Assembly: GCF_001039355.2 (NCBI RefSeq)
Contig: NW_019773626.1
Location: 1-64,000 of the forward strand
DNA from: Lingula anatina
Lineage: Eukaryota > Brachiopoda > Lingulata > Lingulida > Lingulidae
Length of the DNA: 64,000 nt
Direction of reading: 5' to 3'
Shown: one piece after another, positions 46,462 through 60,567 of the stretch
Numbering within the stretch: the stretch's first letter is position 1
How the letters are laid out: the number at the start of each line of letters is the position of its first letter
Notes under the pieces: generated by a model
Told to the model about the DNA's origin: nothing
Seen by the model: the letters and a program-made list of their open reading frames with translations, nothing else
Databases searched by the model: none
Program-made: the position numbers and the translations under genes

Positions 46462-46888
46462 ATAACAGCCAAGAACTTTGTCAATGGTGATGATGTGGTG
46501 GCATCACCGGATTAGACGAGTGAGGAAGTGTAGATGTCGCTACTCTCGCAACCGGATGATACACTTAAAATTCTTAGTTACTATAGATTGATATAATTAT
46601 GCATCCTATCCTTAAACGGGAATTGCGTGTATACATTTTTATCGCTCACGATGAATACATGAGACACGCCAATCGATAGAAATTCTTTTACGTATATATA
46701 AGGGAAAGATAACCTCATGTAGCCTATATTCATGTATGTGGCCAAATTAATTGAGGCATCTTTAAGTCAAAAGGATAACTGTAACATGCACACGTAGTTA
46801 AATAGTATGTTTTATCGCTTCCCCCAAAGTTAATATGTGTAATTGCATCAAATACGTATTCATGTATATTCCGTAGCATTTGTAGCAT

Positions 46889-46922
<34 letters not shown>

Positions 46923-47821
46923 AGGGGGAAGGGCGGCATTTTCTATACCACGGTGCGTGTTTCAGACAGATCACTCGTGTTTATAGGTCGTATATTGGAA
47001 GACTTCGTTCGGCCGTTGAATATTTATGTGGCACTGACAGTATTAAGATACTGAAAAGGGTATACCTTACTCCAGAATAAATTTGCTAGTCTATATGGTG
47101 TCCATTGATATCGCTTCAGACCATTTCCATAATAACAGGTGTAGTTCATGTTTATAGATTTTGTTTACGAAAGTCACAAGCAAGGATGTCCCAATTTAAA
47201 CGCTCCTTTGGACTGACCAACTCACCACAGTGGTATGAAAATGGTCCAGTCTCAGTCTTTAAGTTTTCAAATCATGACATAGAAACAAGGAATGTGATAG
47301 CAAAGGACCCAAAAGTAGTTACTTGGGGTTTAAAACACCCCAATTATTTTTCAATTGTCAAATTGGAATAGCATGCTCATTTCTAAACGTACTTTTCGGT
47401 CAGACCTTATGAAATATGTTATCCACTCCAGTACTGTGTGTGCTGGTGGCGGTGGAGAAAGTAGACCATTTATCCTTTCTGTAAATAGGCCTGTTTTACG
47501 TCGTCCCTAATAGCACTTTGCATAGCCATTTACTTTAAATCATTGCGCATTCCTGACCTGTCTGACAATGAATATTTGAATACGTTGCATCCAAGTTCTC
47601 AATTTTTAAATAAGGATATAATATGTAAGTAATAACTTATGAAAGGTTGCTGTGTGAGTCAAATAAGACGCCAAAGCACGCCAATAACTGTACCAAGTAC
47701 AACATGTAATACAAGCATGTTACTTATCTTAGTGTACCTGAGTAGGTGCATGTATTACTATAAGTTACGCGGGTACATACCAAATTAGCATACTGACTCA
47801 TTTACATATCTGTTGGGCGAC
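46462..47821. other. Intergenic region between SLC43 copies B and C
   Basis: Contains the 3' UTR of B, a CT array (46891-46920) and an 88-codon ORF at 47105-47371 that is protein-like in composition but unrecognised (contains FKRSFGLTNSPQWYENGPV). Nothing else seen. Confidence 0.5.
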
Positions 47822-50800
47822 ATGGCACGTTCAACGTGTTGGAAACTATTTTGCACCACCTTGGGTATCTTGGAGGCTGCTATTTACTCCGCCACATTGT
47901 TAGGATGGCCAGCATTTATGTACATCTTCATAGAGGAGGGATTTTACGTGTCCCATTGCCAGTTTGACTCTGGAGACAATGCTAGCATTAACATTAGTAA
48001 TTATACCTGTGTTGTTTTTGGGAATTGCACGCAAGAAAGCACCGACTACAACCTCTTTCATGATCTTAAGTGTACTGAGCAAGAAGAGATGCTTAACTTA
48101 GTTTACACGGTTGCAATGTTCGGTTTAGCGGCTCTTCTTGTGCTTGGGTATATCTACGATCACTGCGGTACAGTTTGTGTGAGAATCCTGTGTATGTAAG
48201 TATACTGTGTGTAGCAATTAAATGTATGACTATAGTTATGTTATATATTAGTCCTCATAACTACACAAATGTATATACGTTTCACTTTAAAGTTACTGGT
48301 AAGCACTGTTGGGTAAAAAAAGGCTCTTGTCGAAAATCAACGTGATCAGATTTTTTTCTTGTACGTACTTGTCAATGTTTCTCCCATGATTGGGAAACTT
48401 AACATTTTTATTCAAATATGTTTTGTGGATTCATTCGTTAATAAGTGGGCATGCGTACTGTGCGAAACCAGTCATTCTCCATGGTGGCTTTACTTTTTCG
48501 CATCACTTGAGAAAAAATGCAGATTTTATAGTCAGGATAAGTGTGCATTTGTAAATGATTATGCCGACGGATTAAGAAAGTGTTTAAATGTCTTATTTTA
48601 CAAGAAAAACATTTACGTGGGCTTTTGTACAATTTGTGTTTTGAGAATTAAAAAAGGACTGTATTATGAGACGATCAGCAAGATCTCAAAGAGTATATGC
48701 GCGATCTGTGAGAACGGTTATTTCATTGTACATACCATTGCATATACGTCTGAAAATATTTTGTTGTTTATCCTTTAAGATGCCTGTGTGCTGGCGGGTT
48801 TTTCTTGATGGCATTAGCCGAAAAAGGTATGGCAATATGCAAAATTTAATGCAATATCTCAAATGGTAGTTATTTTAAGAACCACGGCGAGTCTCATTTC
48901 GCACATTCAAAGGACTCAACCTGAAATACAACAAACAGGAGGGCCTAAACGATACACTTTGTTTGAAATTTTGCAAAACTGGCTTTAGAACAAGTGAATA
49001 ACCTATTTATGCGCATGAGCATGTGACAATATTAGCACGAACTTGGAACATAACAATGTTGAATATTTTCTCATTTCAAAGGGACAGAATGGCTTTTATT
49101 TCCTGGCGCACTTTTGAACCTGCTTGGTGGCTTCCAGTTGGGTGTAACTGACGTCCAGGTTGCCATACTGTTTCCAAAAGCACGGGCAACGCTCACGTGT
49201 TTGCTTTCTGGTGCAATAGATGTCAGTAGTTTTACACCTGTTCTGTTGAAGGTAAGGCCCCAACAACGAAAATATTCAAAATTTATTCTGAAACTGAAAA
49301 ATATTTAACCATATCCTGCTTTGATGGAGAATTACAAGTGGAGATTTTAAGTGATCCGGTAGAATAAGATTATATCAAGTAACAACTAGAAATCAAGGAA
49401 GAGTATACGCCACAAGTGATAGAACATATTTTCTCAAAACTAAAAAATTCAGTTGCATCGAATCTAGATGCATTTGCCGTAAGTACGAAGTATAGTCGAA
49501 CTATAATGCATGTGGACTCTGTTTGATTGACTGGCTTGAAATATTACCTTGAATATTGTTTTGAAAACATATATACCTACATTTTTTTCATTATAAAATA
49601 TAAAACCATTCTAGGTCGCGTATCAGGCAGGAGTGTCGTACAAGACGTGCATGTTCACCTTTGCCGGTATCATACTTCTTATGTCTTCTGTCAACACATT
49701 TACCCTTCCTCCTAGACAGGATGACGACGGGAACAACATTGGCATAGCCTGTTGTTTTAAGATACGCAAACGGCACATCTGCCTCACAACACCAAACATC
49801 AAAAGCTCTACAAATGGGGCGGTCGATAAAAATGCCGTGACTGAATCTTGTACAGATGAGCAGCTTGGTGAGCATAAATTTGTGGAGTAAGATTTATTCA
49901 AAAGCACATACATGTACAATACAACTCACAATATGATGGCATAAACACAAAAGTTTGTTAATTGATATTCAAAAGGCCCAAAGTACACAAATACGCATGC
50001 GAGTGCTCAATACAAAAATAAAACTTGTTTTCAAACATGTTTAATTGGTAGATTTTTTTAGTTACTTTGTTAGATATTGCTCCATTAGAATGAAAAGTAA
50101 TTCTTGATAAAGGCTTAGTTGTATATACCCAGGTTAGCTGTATATACTCAAACGCGCACCTGCAGTATTCATTCGATTTAAATCATTCCAACGTTAATAG
50201 GTAACGTTACATCTGATGATGAGGTAAACCGGGGGAAAGCTAATGAAATAATTGACCACCATGATGAAACTATAAGCACCCGTCCTCAGCATACGAACAC
50301 TGAAAATCAAAAGGAAGCATGCCTTGACGGAGCTGCCCAGACGGTACACGAACAAGAAACAAATGTCAGCAAAGACGACGACAAAAGCGCCAACAGCGGC
50401 TTACGACAGGGCACTCTAGTGATTCTAAAAAGTCCTACATTTTGGATGCTATTGCTGTGGCTTATATGTCTAGACACCATCATTGTCACATACCAAGGAT
50501 GTTTTTATGCGATTATCAATTACTTGGGCAACAATGACAAAAGCATAGGTATTACATTATTACGTGTATGTTAATTCTTACATGTGCGACAGGAGTGGTT
50601 GTCCTAGGAATGGACGTCCGGGTTCCCATATGACAAGTACATGTTTTGGTTAGTCAGAGTATTGGGGTAAATATATGGGACGGCTTTTACCTGTACTAAG
50701 TAAAATGGGACGGACCATGGTTCCTAGCATACTACCATTCCTGTCACACTGGATTTCTGTATATTTATTACATATTTTGGTCTCTCTCCCTCTATTTGCC

Positions 50801-52896
50801 TATTATTTTCTCTCACTCTTTCCCCCTGTCTATGATTGTGCTTTAGTGCAGTTCATTTATAATTGTTATTACGTGTGCTGAACCCTGTACGTATCACAAG
50901 TGCGGCTTTTGTGCGACAGACTGTATTACGAGAAGTCTAAACTGGTCTTCTTGAGGCGAATTTACCATCTACTTTCCAGTGAAGTCATTTTTAAAAATAA
51001 TTAATTATTCTAATCCCTTTACAAAAGTAAACTCAGGGCAACAATATGAAACTTTTTTCACCTTATCATAATTATGTTACAGTCAGCACGTATACGGACG
51101 TTTATTCCTGGTTCCAAGTGGGTTCTCTGTTCTGGGCCTTGCTAACTGGTTTGATGTTGGATAAACTTGTTGCCAAAACAAACAGTAAAGGTGATTGTGT
51201 GAAGCAACGTTTTATATGATATTTGAACTTAACATAAAAGTAAAATTAATTCTAATTATTTTTGTAATTAATTATGTCGTCCATCACCTACTCATATTAA
51301 TGATTTTAATTGCAATTGCATCGACAATTTAGTAACCGGTGTAACGTGACAGAGAGTCCCTCATAACAGAGAGTCCGCTTCCCATTCATTTGTACAGGTG
51401 AGCCTCGCCCTAGATTTTGACCCACTTAAGTGAAACTAACCCTAAACATTATAACTATATGGAGGGCGGACTTAGTGTTACACGGACCTTCAGTTTCGTT
51501 ACACCGGTACCATCAAAAGGCCCTTATTCTTTTCTGCATCTTGGTAATCAATGCGCTATATTGACAGTAGGCATGGTTTTGCAAATGATTCACAGATAGA
51601 TACCATTATATTTCCAGATGCAAGGCAATGTTTTGTGGTTCCATTTTTCCTGACAATTTTGCCGGGGGTAATTGTATCCGTAGCTTGTATAACCCCCATC
51701 ATTGAAATGCAAGCTGTGGCCATTTTGTTTTATTCCTTATTGAAAACCGGAAGTTTCGCCGTACATTTGGCATTCGTAGTTTCTGCGTAAGTGCACTGTG
51801 TAGTGCCATCTATGTATTTACTTGTGCTAGCTTCCTTGCTTTAATGGTGTCGAAGAATGTTTACAAAAATGCATGTTAAGTTGCCTTTAATGAATATGTA
51901 ATAATAATAATTATAGTTCACTAATGAGATGACAGCACTTCCATAACGTTTTAAGCCAGAAGCAGCATAAGGAACATTTTTTCACTACTTTATATATTTT
52001 GCCTTTCGTCCACAGTGCAACAGCGATGACCAAGCATTAATATCCCATCGCACTACTATAGTATCTGTCATCCACGTAGCTATTGGTTAAGGGGGCTTAC
52101 CTACATGTGTGTGTGTGTTAGACGCGAGAGCGAGAAACAATGCTCAATAACATATGTGTTATCTCTTCCCGGATTTTGTTTAGAATGATTTGGATGTGCC
52201 TCACAGACACATTTACCGCTGTATAAACCTGTATTATTCAACATTCAGGTTCCCAAAGGAACACTTTGGAAAGACCTACGGAATACAAGTCACTGCCAGT
52301 AGTTTGTTGACCTTTATTGGATTACCAATATTTTCCTGGTACAAAAATATCCTGAAAAGTGACCCACTCTGGGTATGTAAATAAAAGCTCATTTTGTGTG
52401 GTATTCTATTAACTACTTAGATTGGTTAACATATGGGAAGGATATAAAGTCTTAAGTATGTGACCGAATTCTTTAACTAAATTAGCCCATCATGTTAGAC
52501 AATTGGCCGGCCATTTTTTTTTTTATTTGTGTGAAAGTGGCACATGTAAAAAGATATAGTTGAAGTCATAAATGTGTGGTCGAATTGTTAAACTAATACA
52601 AGCATGTGAGGCGGCTGGCTTGATTTTTTTTTTATTTCTGTGGAAATGGAAACATGTAGAGTGGAATATCTTTACACGAAGAAATACCTAGATGAACAGA
52701 AACTTGATGATGACTCGTTTCCATGATAGTAACCACTTTTTGTTTTGTTTTGTAGCTGGGCGTACTGTTTTTGGGAATATGTTTCACCGCCAGCTGCCTA
52801 CCTTTCCACCTACTTTGGCACCGGTGTTGTTCCACAAGGTCTAACAGCTACACAATTTCAAATAATACTGTGGCAATGGGTCGGGCCACAAAATGA
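47822..52896 (+). CDS. SLC43-type MFS transporter copy C, 9 exons, 577 aa
   Basis: Exons: 47822-48195, 48780-48826, 49082-49251, 49615-49867, 50201-50548, 51083-51190, 51618-51786, 52249-52372, 52756-52896. The sum is 1734 nt, all junctions GT-AG and in phase. The start is the ATG of MARSTCWKLFCTTLG; the upstream in-frame TTG is not used. Helix 1 is followed by GWPAFMYIFIEEGFY, then a glycosylated extracellular loop (NIS, NYT, NCT) with cysteines, helix 2 with GYIYDHCG, helices 3-6 in exons 2-4, a long hydrophilic Asp/Asn-rich central loop, and helices 7-12 in exons 5-9. PKEHFGKTYGIQ and PIFSWYK before helix 12 are characteristic of SLC43. Family members carry large neutral amino acids (SLC43A1/A2) or purine nucleobases (SLC43A3) by facilitated transport at the plasma membrane; which applies here is not visible. 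The C-terminus is 12 residues longer than in D. Confidence 0.92.
51330..51512. mobile_element. Short palindromic element in copy C intron 6
   Basis: The ends 'accggtgtaacg' and 'cgttacaccggt' are perfect inverted repeats; inner 'agagagtcc...ggactta' adds to the palindrome. A related stretch in opposite orientation lies at 60571-60650 ('gcttacctgtacagaggaat' and 'gtcacgttacacc'). No flanking duplication assigned. Confidence 0.5.
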
Positions 52897-54082
52897 CACA
52901 ATCTAGCTACGTGTAATGGTACTGGATTAGACGGTGGCCGAGGTTTCACGAATGGATGTCCACCCCTTTCCAATTAAAATATTTACACAAAGACGGTTGA
53001 TTGAGAAATGTACTAGTACTACCAAGGTACAGCTGTATTTTCACGCTTGATGCTGAAATGAGATTTTAAAGAACAACTCTAGGCATGTAATTGAAGTGGT
53101 GTCTTTAAGTTGGCGTTGTAACGGTGTTCGCCGATACTCGGGTAAAGGACATATTTTAAGTATCATTTTTGCCATTTTACCCCAAAACATAATCATTACC
53201 GCATCAGTAAAATGACTTTTGTGTAAGTGCAAAAAAAAAATCAAGTCAATGAAAACTTACTCTTATTATCAAATATATCTACCTTAGGTCAGTCGTGTTT
53301 ATGTTTTTGTCAAACACTTTCTGTATATATACCTTAAAACACTTAAAGTATGTACATGTGTAAACTAGGTCAGTATATCAAGATAACTATTTTCGCTGAG
53401 CTGGGGGACAAGGTGGACACTGCGTATTGGGAACTTTTTGTGCCGTACTGGGGTTCATAGGGGCAACTGTGTATATCCGGCTACGTTATGTGGATGACCA
53501 GTATTCGTGCACGAGGAAAGATTTTATTATAGCTTCTAGCCTATGGAAAGGAAATATATGATCTTGCATAATGAATAATTGAACATCCTTCGGTATTTTG
53601 CTGCTCAGCAAGCTGCTCAAGTGTGGCAGATTCATTCACGGTGCTGTAGTTTCAAAGATAGAAAGTGTCATCGCAAAGGCAGGGTTAAGATGAATCTTTA
53701 GTAGATATGTGTCGTTTGCGTGGCATTATAAAGTAATGGATGTGTTGTTCCCGTAGTCATCCTGACTACATGGAAGGGAGATTGTGTTAACAGAAGCCAG
53801 AAAAAGTATTATTCCGGCACTCCAGCCTCCAGCACTCCATCTACAATTCATTGAATTCCTACAGCAATAAAAAAAAACGTTTAGTCTCCCTTAAAATTAA
53901 TCTCAAAATTCCCAAAGTTTCAGAATACCTAAGTTATATATCCTCGGTTATCTCACTGCAGTCTGACCTGTGGACATTAAGGTTAATATCGCACCGTCCA
54001 TGAACACCTTATCAGTTGACACAGGTATGTATTTCAGGTCAGTCCATTTTTCTGATTAGTATTTCCGCTGTAGACGGGCAAA
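52897..54082. other. Intergenic region between SLC43 copies C and D
   Basis: 52960-53160 is closely similar to 61130-61290 upstream of copy E (shared 'acaaagacggttgattgaga' and 'gctgaaatgaga'). Directly ahead of D, 'tatttcaggtcagtc' and 'gctgtagacgggca' recur ahead of E (61855-61908). The AG before 'gtcagtc' looks like a splice acceptor, so the start codon may sit in an exon whose 5' UTR begins there, with a further untranslated exon upstream. No gene. Confidence 0.5.
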
Positions 54083-57000
54083 ATGGCAGACACCATGTGT
54101 TGGAAAGTATTCCGTGTCTTCTTCGGCATCCTCGAAGCTGCTGTCTACTCTGCCACGATAACCGGATGGCCAGCCTTCATGTACATATTCATAGAGGAAG
54201 GGTTTTATTATTCCCGCTGTGACTGCGATATTGTAGCCAATGCTAGTTATAACATGACGAGTTCTGGTTGTACTGGCCTTGGCAACTGCACGCAAGACAC
54301 AACCGGAGAAGACCTTGTCCTTAAGTGCACCGAACAAGAAGAGATGCTGAACTTAGTTTACACTGTCTCTCTAATCGGTTTAGGGGCCCTTTTTATACTT
54401 GGTTATGTCTATGATCATTGTGGTTCAGTCTGTTTGAGGATCATATCTATGTAAGTATATTTCCATCACACTGCGTAAGAACAATTTTAAGGTAACTGTA
54501 ACTGTTGTAAAGACGACAAACATGAATTCATCTTTTTTTGCACATTTAAGTACAAATTAAGATATTAAAAACCATATAAAGATACACGCGATTCGCTCTT
54601 ACTGACATTACCGCCAGATATCAGCATTATGAGCCTAAATATTACTTACGCTAATCATTAGAGAATTCGGCGTCTCCAGTGGATCAACGTTAAAAGTCTA
54701 ATTTTGTGTTTTTGACGTGTCCTTTAAGATGCCTGTGTGCTGGTGGATTTTGCCTGATGGCGTTAGCAGAGAGAGGTACGGTGTGTAAATTGTTAAACTG
54801 ATTGCATTCAGCAATAGTTCCAGAGTTGGATCGAAGTACGTAGACCGATAGCTTCAATGGGAATTGGACCTTAGATGTAATATGTCAAGGTTTGACCAAA
54901 TAGACGGTGTTATTAAAGGGTGATCGATACTTTTAACAGCACAAAATCGGTCTGTGATCAATGATGGAGATTGACATTGGTCCACACGAAATATTTTTAA
55001 CAATATGTCCAAAAAGTCAAAAGGAAACTATCACAATATTGCAGACACAGTGTGGAATTAATAAATAGTCGCTTTACAGAAACAGAGTGGCTGTTATTCC
55101 CCGGGGCTATATTTAACCTGATGGGAGGGTTACAGTTGGCTTTAACTGACGTCCAGGTGGCAGTGCTATTTCCTAAGTTAAAGGCGACACTCATCTGTTT
55201 GGTTTCCGGTGCCACAGACGTTAGCGGTTTTGTCCCTATACTCTTAAAGGTAATGAACACGTTACACATGCAATCGAAAACACTTAATAGCTGTGCGCAC
55301 CGTGCTGAGGATGTCTTTATGTTTGTAATTGTTCATATTACATATTCGAAAACTTGGGGAACATTTAAACAATGGCAATATGTCTTGATGTAGCAAGCTG
55401 ATCTGAACAATCGTAGATCATTATCACGGGAAAACGTCTGTCAAAACTGAAGACACGTTTAGAAAATCCATCAAAATATAAACAGTCCATGGTATAATTG
55501 ATATACCGTTGCTTTTGGGGATAGTTAATCAGTAGTATAGGATGAAACATAATACTTGCTCTTTTGGCTTACTGTATCTCTTAATTCTTTGTATATTTAC
55601 ACACGATACTGTATACAATTTAATGTAGTTGTCATTAAATATCGTTAAACATTTCATTTATTTGCAATTGCAGATGGCGTACCAGGCTGGAGTGTCGTAC
55701 AAGATGTGCATGTTCACCTTTGCCGGTATCATACTTCTTATGTCTTCTGTCAACACAATCACCCTTCCTCCTAGACAGGATGAAGACGGGAACAACATTG
55801 ACATAGCCTGTTGTTTTAAGATACGCAAACGCAATAGATTTACTAAGGGAGTATCTAAACATGACAAGGAAGGTTGTTTCACTGGCATTGACAAGGTTAA
55901 TCAAAATGACGTGGACGAATCTGCTGTTAATGAACAACTTGGTGAGTATCAGTATTGGGAACCATTAGATAACGCAACGTCTTGTAACGGAAACAATCCT
56001 TATAATTTGAAATATTTTATTACTATAATTTTCACACCTTAAATTTAGCTTTTTAGGTAAATTATTGAATTGATTGATTGAATTTTATCAACTTTTGCTT
56101 TTCGTTTGTCCTTATCACCTAATCTGATATCTATCTCTCTCGATTTAATTGATAATTTTCATTTCAAAACCCCAAGAATTACAGGGTTATTTTTTCATAA
56201 ATTAAAATTAAATTAATGGATTGCTTAGAATAATACAATTTGCCACTGTTGCTTATATAATTAAACCAATAAAACTACATCAGCAGTCACCAAAAACTTA
56301 TTTTGTATTTTGAGTCAATTCGCCATTCCCATTGGTGTCCTGGAAAGAATGATAGCTGAATTATATTTAATTAACTTCATGGACGGTAAATAGCTAAGTA
56401 GCTCGATAAAATGTTAGAACGTGTGTAAATTTGTGATTCAGCCCATTGCCAGAAGCAAATACATTAACAAATATATGTTGTAAAGTATAATATTTAGATA
56501 ATATGCCTGGGGTGAGGCCTACGCCTGTAATACTACGTACATCTTAACAACAATTTGAATTTAGAACGTTTAGACACTGATTTACATTGGAATTGTCTTT
56601 CTGGTTTTTTCAGTCAAAGCAAACGAGGAGGCAAGTGTGGAGCCTGATGACATAAATTGCCACAATGTGTTGAATATGAACACTACTTACCAACATTATA
56701 TCAATGCCAATCGCAAGGAAACGTGTTTTGACGGAAGTGCCCCGATGATCCACGGAATGGGAAACCCTGACAGCAAAAAAGATGACGAAAGCACTAACAT
56801 CGGTGTATTACATGGCACACTACTGATTCTGAAAAGTACCACATTTTGGGTGCTGATGCTATGGCTTATATGCCAGGACACCGTCATTATCACATACGAC
56901 GGTTGTTTTTATGCGATCATCAGTTACTACGGAAACAATGTCAAAAACACAGGTAATATATTTGCATGTATATTAATTATACAAGTTTGCAAAGCATGTT

Positions 57001-58685
57001 GTAGTAAATACCTTTCTTGTTTTCAATGTTGCGTTGTCTGAGTAAATACCAGCTGTTTAACATCCCTATTTTATATGCTTCTTATAACTTTGATAGGAGA
57101 GTTCTGAAAATGACCTATTAGAGGCCTGAGTTTTATAGAGAAGTCAGGAAGAAAAGTCCAACCGTTCATAAAGTTTCTAGTTCTATAAACTATTTATGTT
57201 ACCGTTACTATAGCATATCAAAACCCAGTGAAGGTGGTACACATCGTGCGTCGTTAAGGGCATTTGGACTCACAGAACCGCTGATCAAATACCGCTGACC
57301 AAAATTAAAGTAGAGCCGAGTAATCCGCTGATGGTCTTCCAGCCTGCACACGTGTCATTAAACGGATTTAATCACGGCTCCGGTGTTTAATTGCTAGGCT
57401 CATGCAAGGGCGGCGTGTGTGGAGGCGGAGAGATCATCAGCGAACTACGTATACACTGCTCTAATTTAACTTTGATACGCTGTGCTGTGTTTCCTGGCTG
57501 TCCTTCCATGACGCGTTAAGGCATTTCACTTTTGACTACCTTTTTAAATACAATGCTCAAAATTATTCTTTTCATGAGTAAACTATACCAAAGGTATCAG
57601 AGAGGATTTTTCAGCTAAGAGGCTTTATTTCTAGTGAGAGTAACTTTACATGTATGGATACTGATATCAAACTTGCAAGGTCCTACTTGCACGTTTCCTT
57701 CGAGAGACTTCCCTGTCATCCTCATTATGGTAAAATGTTTATGTAAATCTATTGATTTCTGATCCATGATGATTTAATAAAGAATTTTAATCACATGGCT
57801 GACTAGGCTGTAGGATACTTAAGGTTTCTGTAATAATAATTTACCATTACCAACTCCCAACAAGGGACCTACTTAAACATATTTCACCAAATTCTAATTA
57901 CATTACAGTAAGTACGTATACGGACGTGTATTCCTGGTCCCAAGTGAGTTCTCTGTTCTGGGCCTTGTTGACTGGTTTGATGCTGGATAAACTTGTTTCC
58001 AAGACAACCAAAGACGGTAATTTAAAAAAATGATGGTATTAACTGGTCGAGGTTTTAATCTGTGTCAAAATTATGTTGTCTTTTTGATTTCATACACTGC
58101 GCTTTTCGTAGCCTTTGCTAAGTATTAAAACATATGATTCATATTCAAATATCATATTTGTATTTCAGACAAAAGGCACTGCTTTGTGGTTCCATTTTTC
58201 TTGACTGTGTTGGCAGGCATCGTTGTATCCATAGCTTGTGTCATCCCCATTATCGAAATACAATCTGTGGCCATTTTATTTCACTGCATATTAAAAACCG
58301 GAACTTTCGCCGTGCATTTAGCGTTTCTGGTGGACGCGTAAGTAAATTCGGCCATACTTTCGTAGTACTTGTTTATACAATATTCTTTTTTTTTTTTGCT
58401 TAAAAATATCGATACACACTGTTAATGATATCTGCAACTTTTGCTTAGTTTGTGACCAAATCTGAATTTTTAAATCTGTTTCATCATTTATTTGAGGCTA
58501 CTAATAATTCAAGGTAATTTGTGGGAATACATGTACAACATCCCAAGCAAATCAAACAAAATTTCCCATTCTAATCCTCGTGTAATCCAGGAGAAGCAAG
58601 ATATTTTTTTCACTGCTACTATATCTATACACTGTATGTGATCTGTATGCAGTATTCTGATCCCTTCATGGCTTTGTCGCACATC

Positions 58686-58719
<34 letters not shown>

Positions 58720-59740
58720 GTCATTTATAGTCTAAAATGCATATAAAATGTTCAGTAGACTTAAAATAGGTAAAATGAACAGAAAAAATTAATAAAGTCA
58801 ATAAATATATAGGCAGCTAAAATATTAAGATATTGAAATAGTAAAATATATATAAATATATAGACAGTTAAAAATTAAAGATATTAAATATATAGTACAA
58901 TATAATGATAACAGTCAGTTAAATCAGGTATCAACCTTATTGAGAATGAAAGTTTTTTTTTAATTTTTTTAAATTGTCCTAGAGTCTATAGTTTTTAAAA
59001 TATATTGAGAGAATAGAGTCGTTGATTGGGCTTGCTTGAACTTTATTCAAGGCAGATACATGTAGATTATTGTTTTTCTAGTTGCATAAGAAGTGGCGAT
59101 TTGTTTCAAAAAATGTCCAGACAGGGTTTGTCTTTCTGAGTGCCATCAATCATTCAAATTACAGATTTCCAAAAGAACACTTCGGAAAGGCATTGGGAAT
59201 ACAAGTCACCGTCAGTAGTTTGCTGACCTTCATAGAATTACCAATATTTTCATGGTACAAGTACAGCTTGGGCAGTGACCCAATCTGGGTATGTTTAAGA
59301 AACATTGTTGTTTATCGGTACATTATTCATGGCACCATGTATTCAGATATGGTAAAATAAGAAGATAATAGATTAGTTCCAAAGTATGTGGCCGAAGATT
59401 TTCACTAAATTATCCAATTAAGCTCGACCATAGGCTGATTTAAGTTTCGTGAAATAAATTGGCTTAAGTGAACACAGCATATAACGGGAAATCCATAGTT
59501 AAACCAGAGTAATTTGACCAACTTACGGTTGCAAAAATTTCATTGTTACTTTCCATGATATGGCATTTGATGGACCGCCTAGTTTTACAGTAATATACAC
59601 GGCACATGTACACTGATGACACATTTCTTTTGCAGTTGGGAGTACTATTTCTGGGAATATGCTGCACGGCCAGCTGTCTGCCAATATACCTACTTTGGCT
59701 TCGATTTCGCTCCACGAGGTCTAACAGCTCTGCGATTTAG
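54083..59740 (+). CDS. SLC43-type MFS transporter copy D, 9 exons, 565 aa
   Basis: Exons: 54083-54450, 54729-54775, 55080-55249, 55674-55941, 56614-56952, 57909-58016, 58169-58337, 59165-59288, 59636-59740; 1698 nt, in phase. Same structure as copy C: helix 1 plus GWPAFMYIFIEEGFY, a Cys-rich glycosylated loop (NMT, NCT), GYVYDHCG, a central loop encoded by exons 4-5, VSTYTDVYSW in exon 6, FPKEHFGKALGIQ and PIFSWYKYSLGSDPIW in exon 8, last helix in exon 9 with an Arg/Ser-rich tail. Predicted plasma-membrane uniporter of the SLC43 family. The loop in exons 4-5 differs most among B-E while the helices are well kept. The sequence after the exon 4 donor stays open for another 33 codons and resembles the read-through part of copy B. 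Confidence 0.92.
58687..58720. repeat. (AAT)n microsatellite in copy D intron 7
   Basis: AAT array, followed by about 200 bases rich in 'aaatata' motifs (58740-58900). Confidence 0.9.
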
Positions 59741-59857
59741 AATATCGGCGTTGAAAAACAGCTGCCAAAATGGCGGAGTAGAACATGTGGTGGTACTGGG
59801 GTGGACGAATGATCCAGAGCCACAATAGGATATCCACTGTTCAATGAAGCATTCGCG

Positions 59858-59895
<38 letters not shown>

Positions 59896-60342
59896 ATACC
59901 ATACTGATGTCTGGGCTTGAACCCCAAATACTCCCATTTACTCAACTTAGTCTAGTATTTGACGGCCCATTGAAATAAGAATCTGATCCACTTTGAATTG
60001 AGCAGGTGAGCTTAGTCTTTGATTTTTACCCACTTTGGTCATGCTGACTCTAAACCGTTTGAATCTTGGCGGTACGTTTATTTCACGAAATCCCATTCTA
60101 ACACGAACCCTCCGCTTTTTCTTTAAAATCACATTAAGTACATTCAGATATGTACACAATCTTGGAAATGATAATTAAAGGTTGTATGGTTCACTTGCCT
60201 GCATTTTCATACATGTACACTGCAGGTCGAGATATACCACACACTGTAGAAACCAGTATAAGGAGTTGGTGTTTGATTATGAAGGATCGTTCCACCAAGA
60301 AAAATGATGAGGATTAGTCTGACTTAGTGGGCAAAAATCTAA

Positions 60343-60567
60343 GACCCCATTTCCATAGATTTTAGATCGATCTATCCCTGTGGGAAGTCTCACTAGATTA
60401 CTGTCAGCTTAGCCGGCTTAAGCGTCTGTCCCGCCTACTAAAAGCTGTAAGGCGGTAATTAACTATTATGCGCGCTCGGCTGACTGCAATTTAGCGTGGT
60501 CTCCCAGGGAGTTAGGTCGATCTAAATCTAAATCTCTGGATCGATCTAAATCTCTGGGAATGCACCC
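60343..60567. mobile_element. MITE, family 2 (TAA target), between SLC43 copies D and E
   Basis: 225 bp; left terminus 'gaccccatttccatagat', right terminus the imperfect complement 'atctctgggaatgcaccc', with 'gatcgatcta' inside each. Flanked by TAA at 60340-60342 and 60568-60570. It shares 'gtctcactagattactgtca' with the 40843-41047 copy. The right end contains a small internal duplication ('ggatcgatctaaatctctgg' region). Confidence 0.78.

Noticed and set aside
48359-48778. 139-codon ORF in intron 1 of SLC43 copy C
   Set aside because: Starts at a non-ATG codon, lies within an intron, and ends at the exon 2 acceptor; no similarity recognised and no counterpart in D or E.
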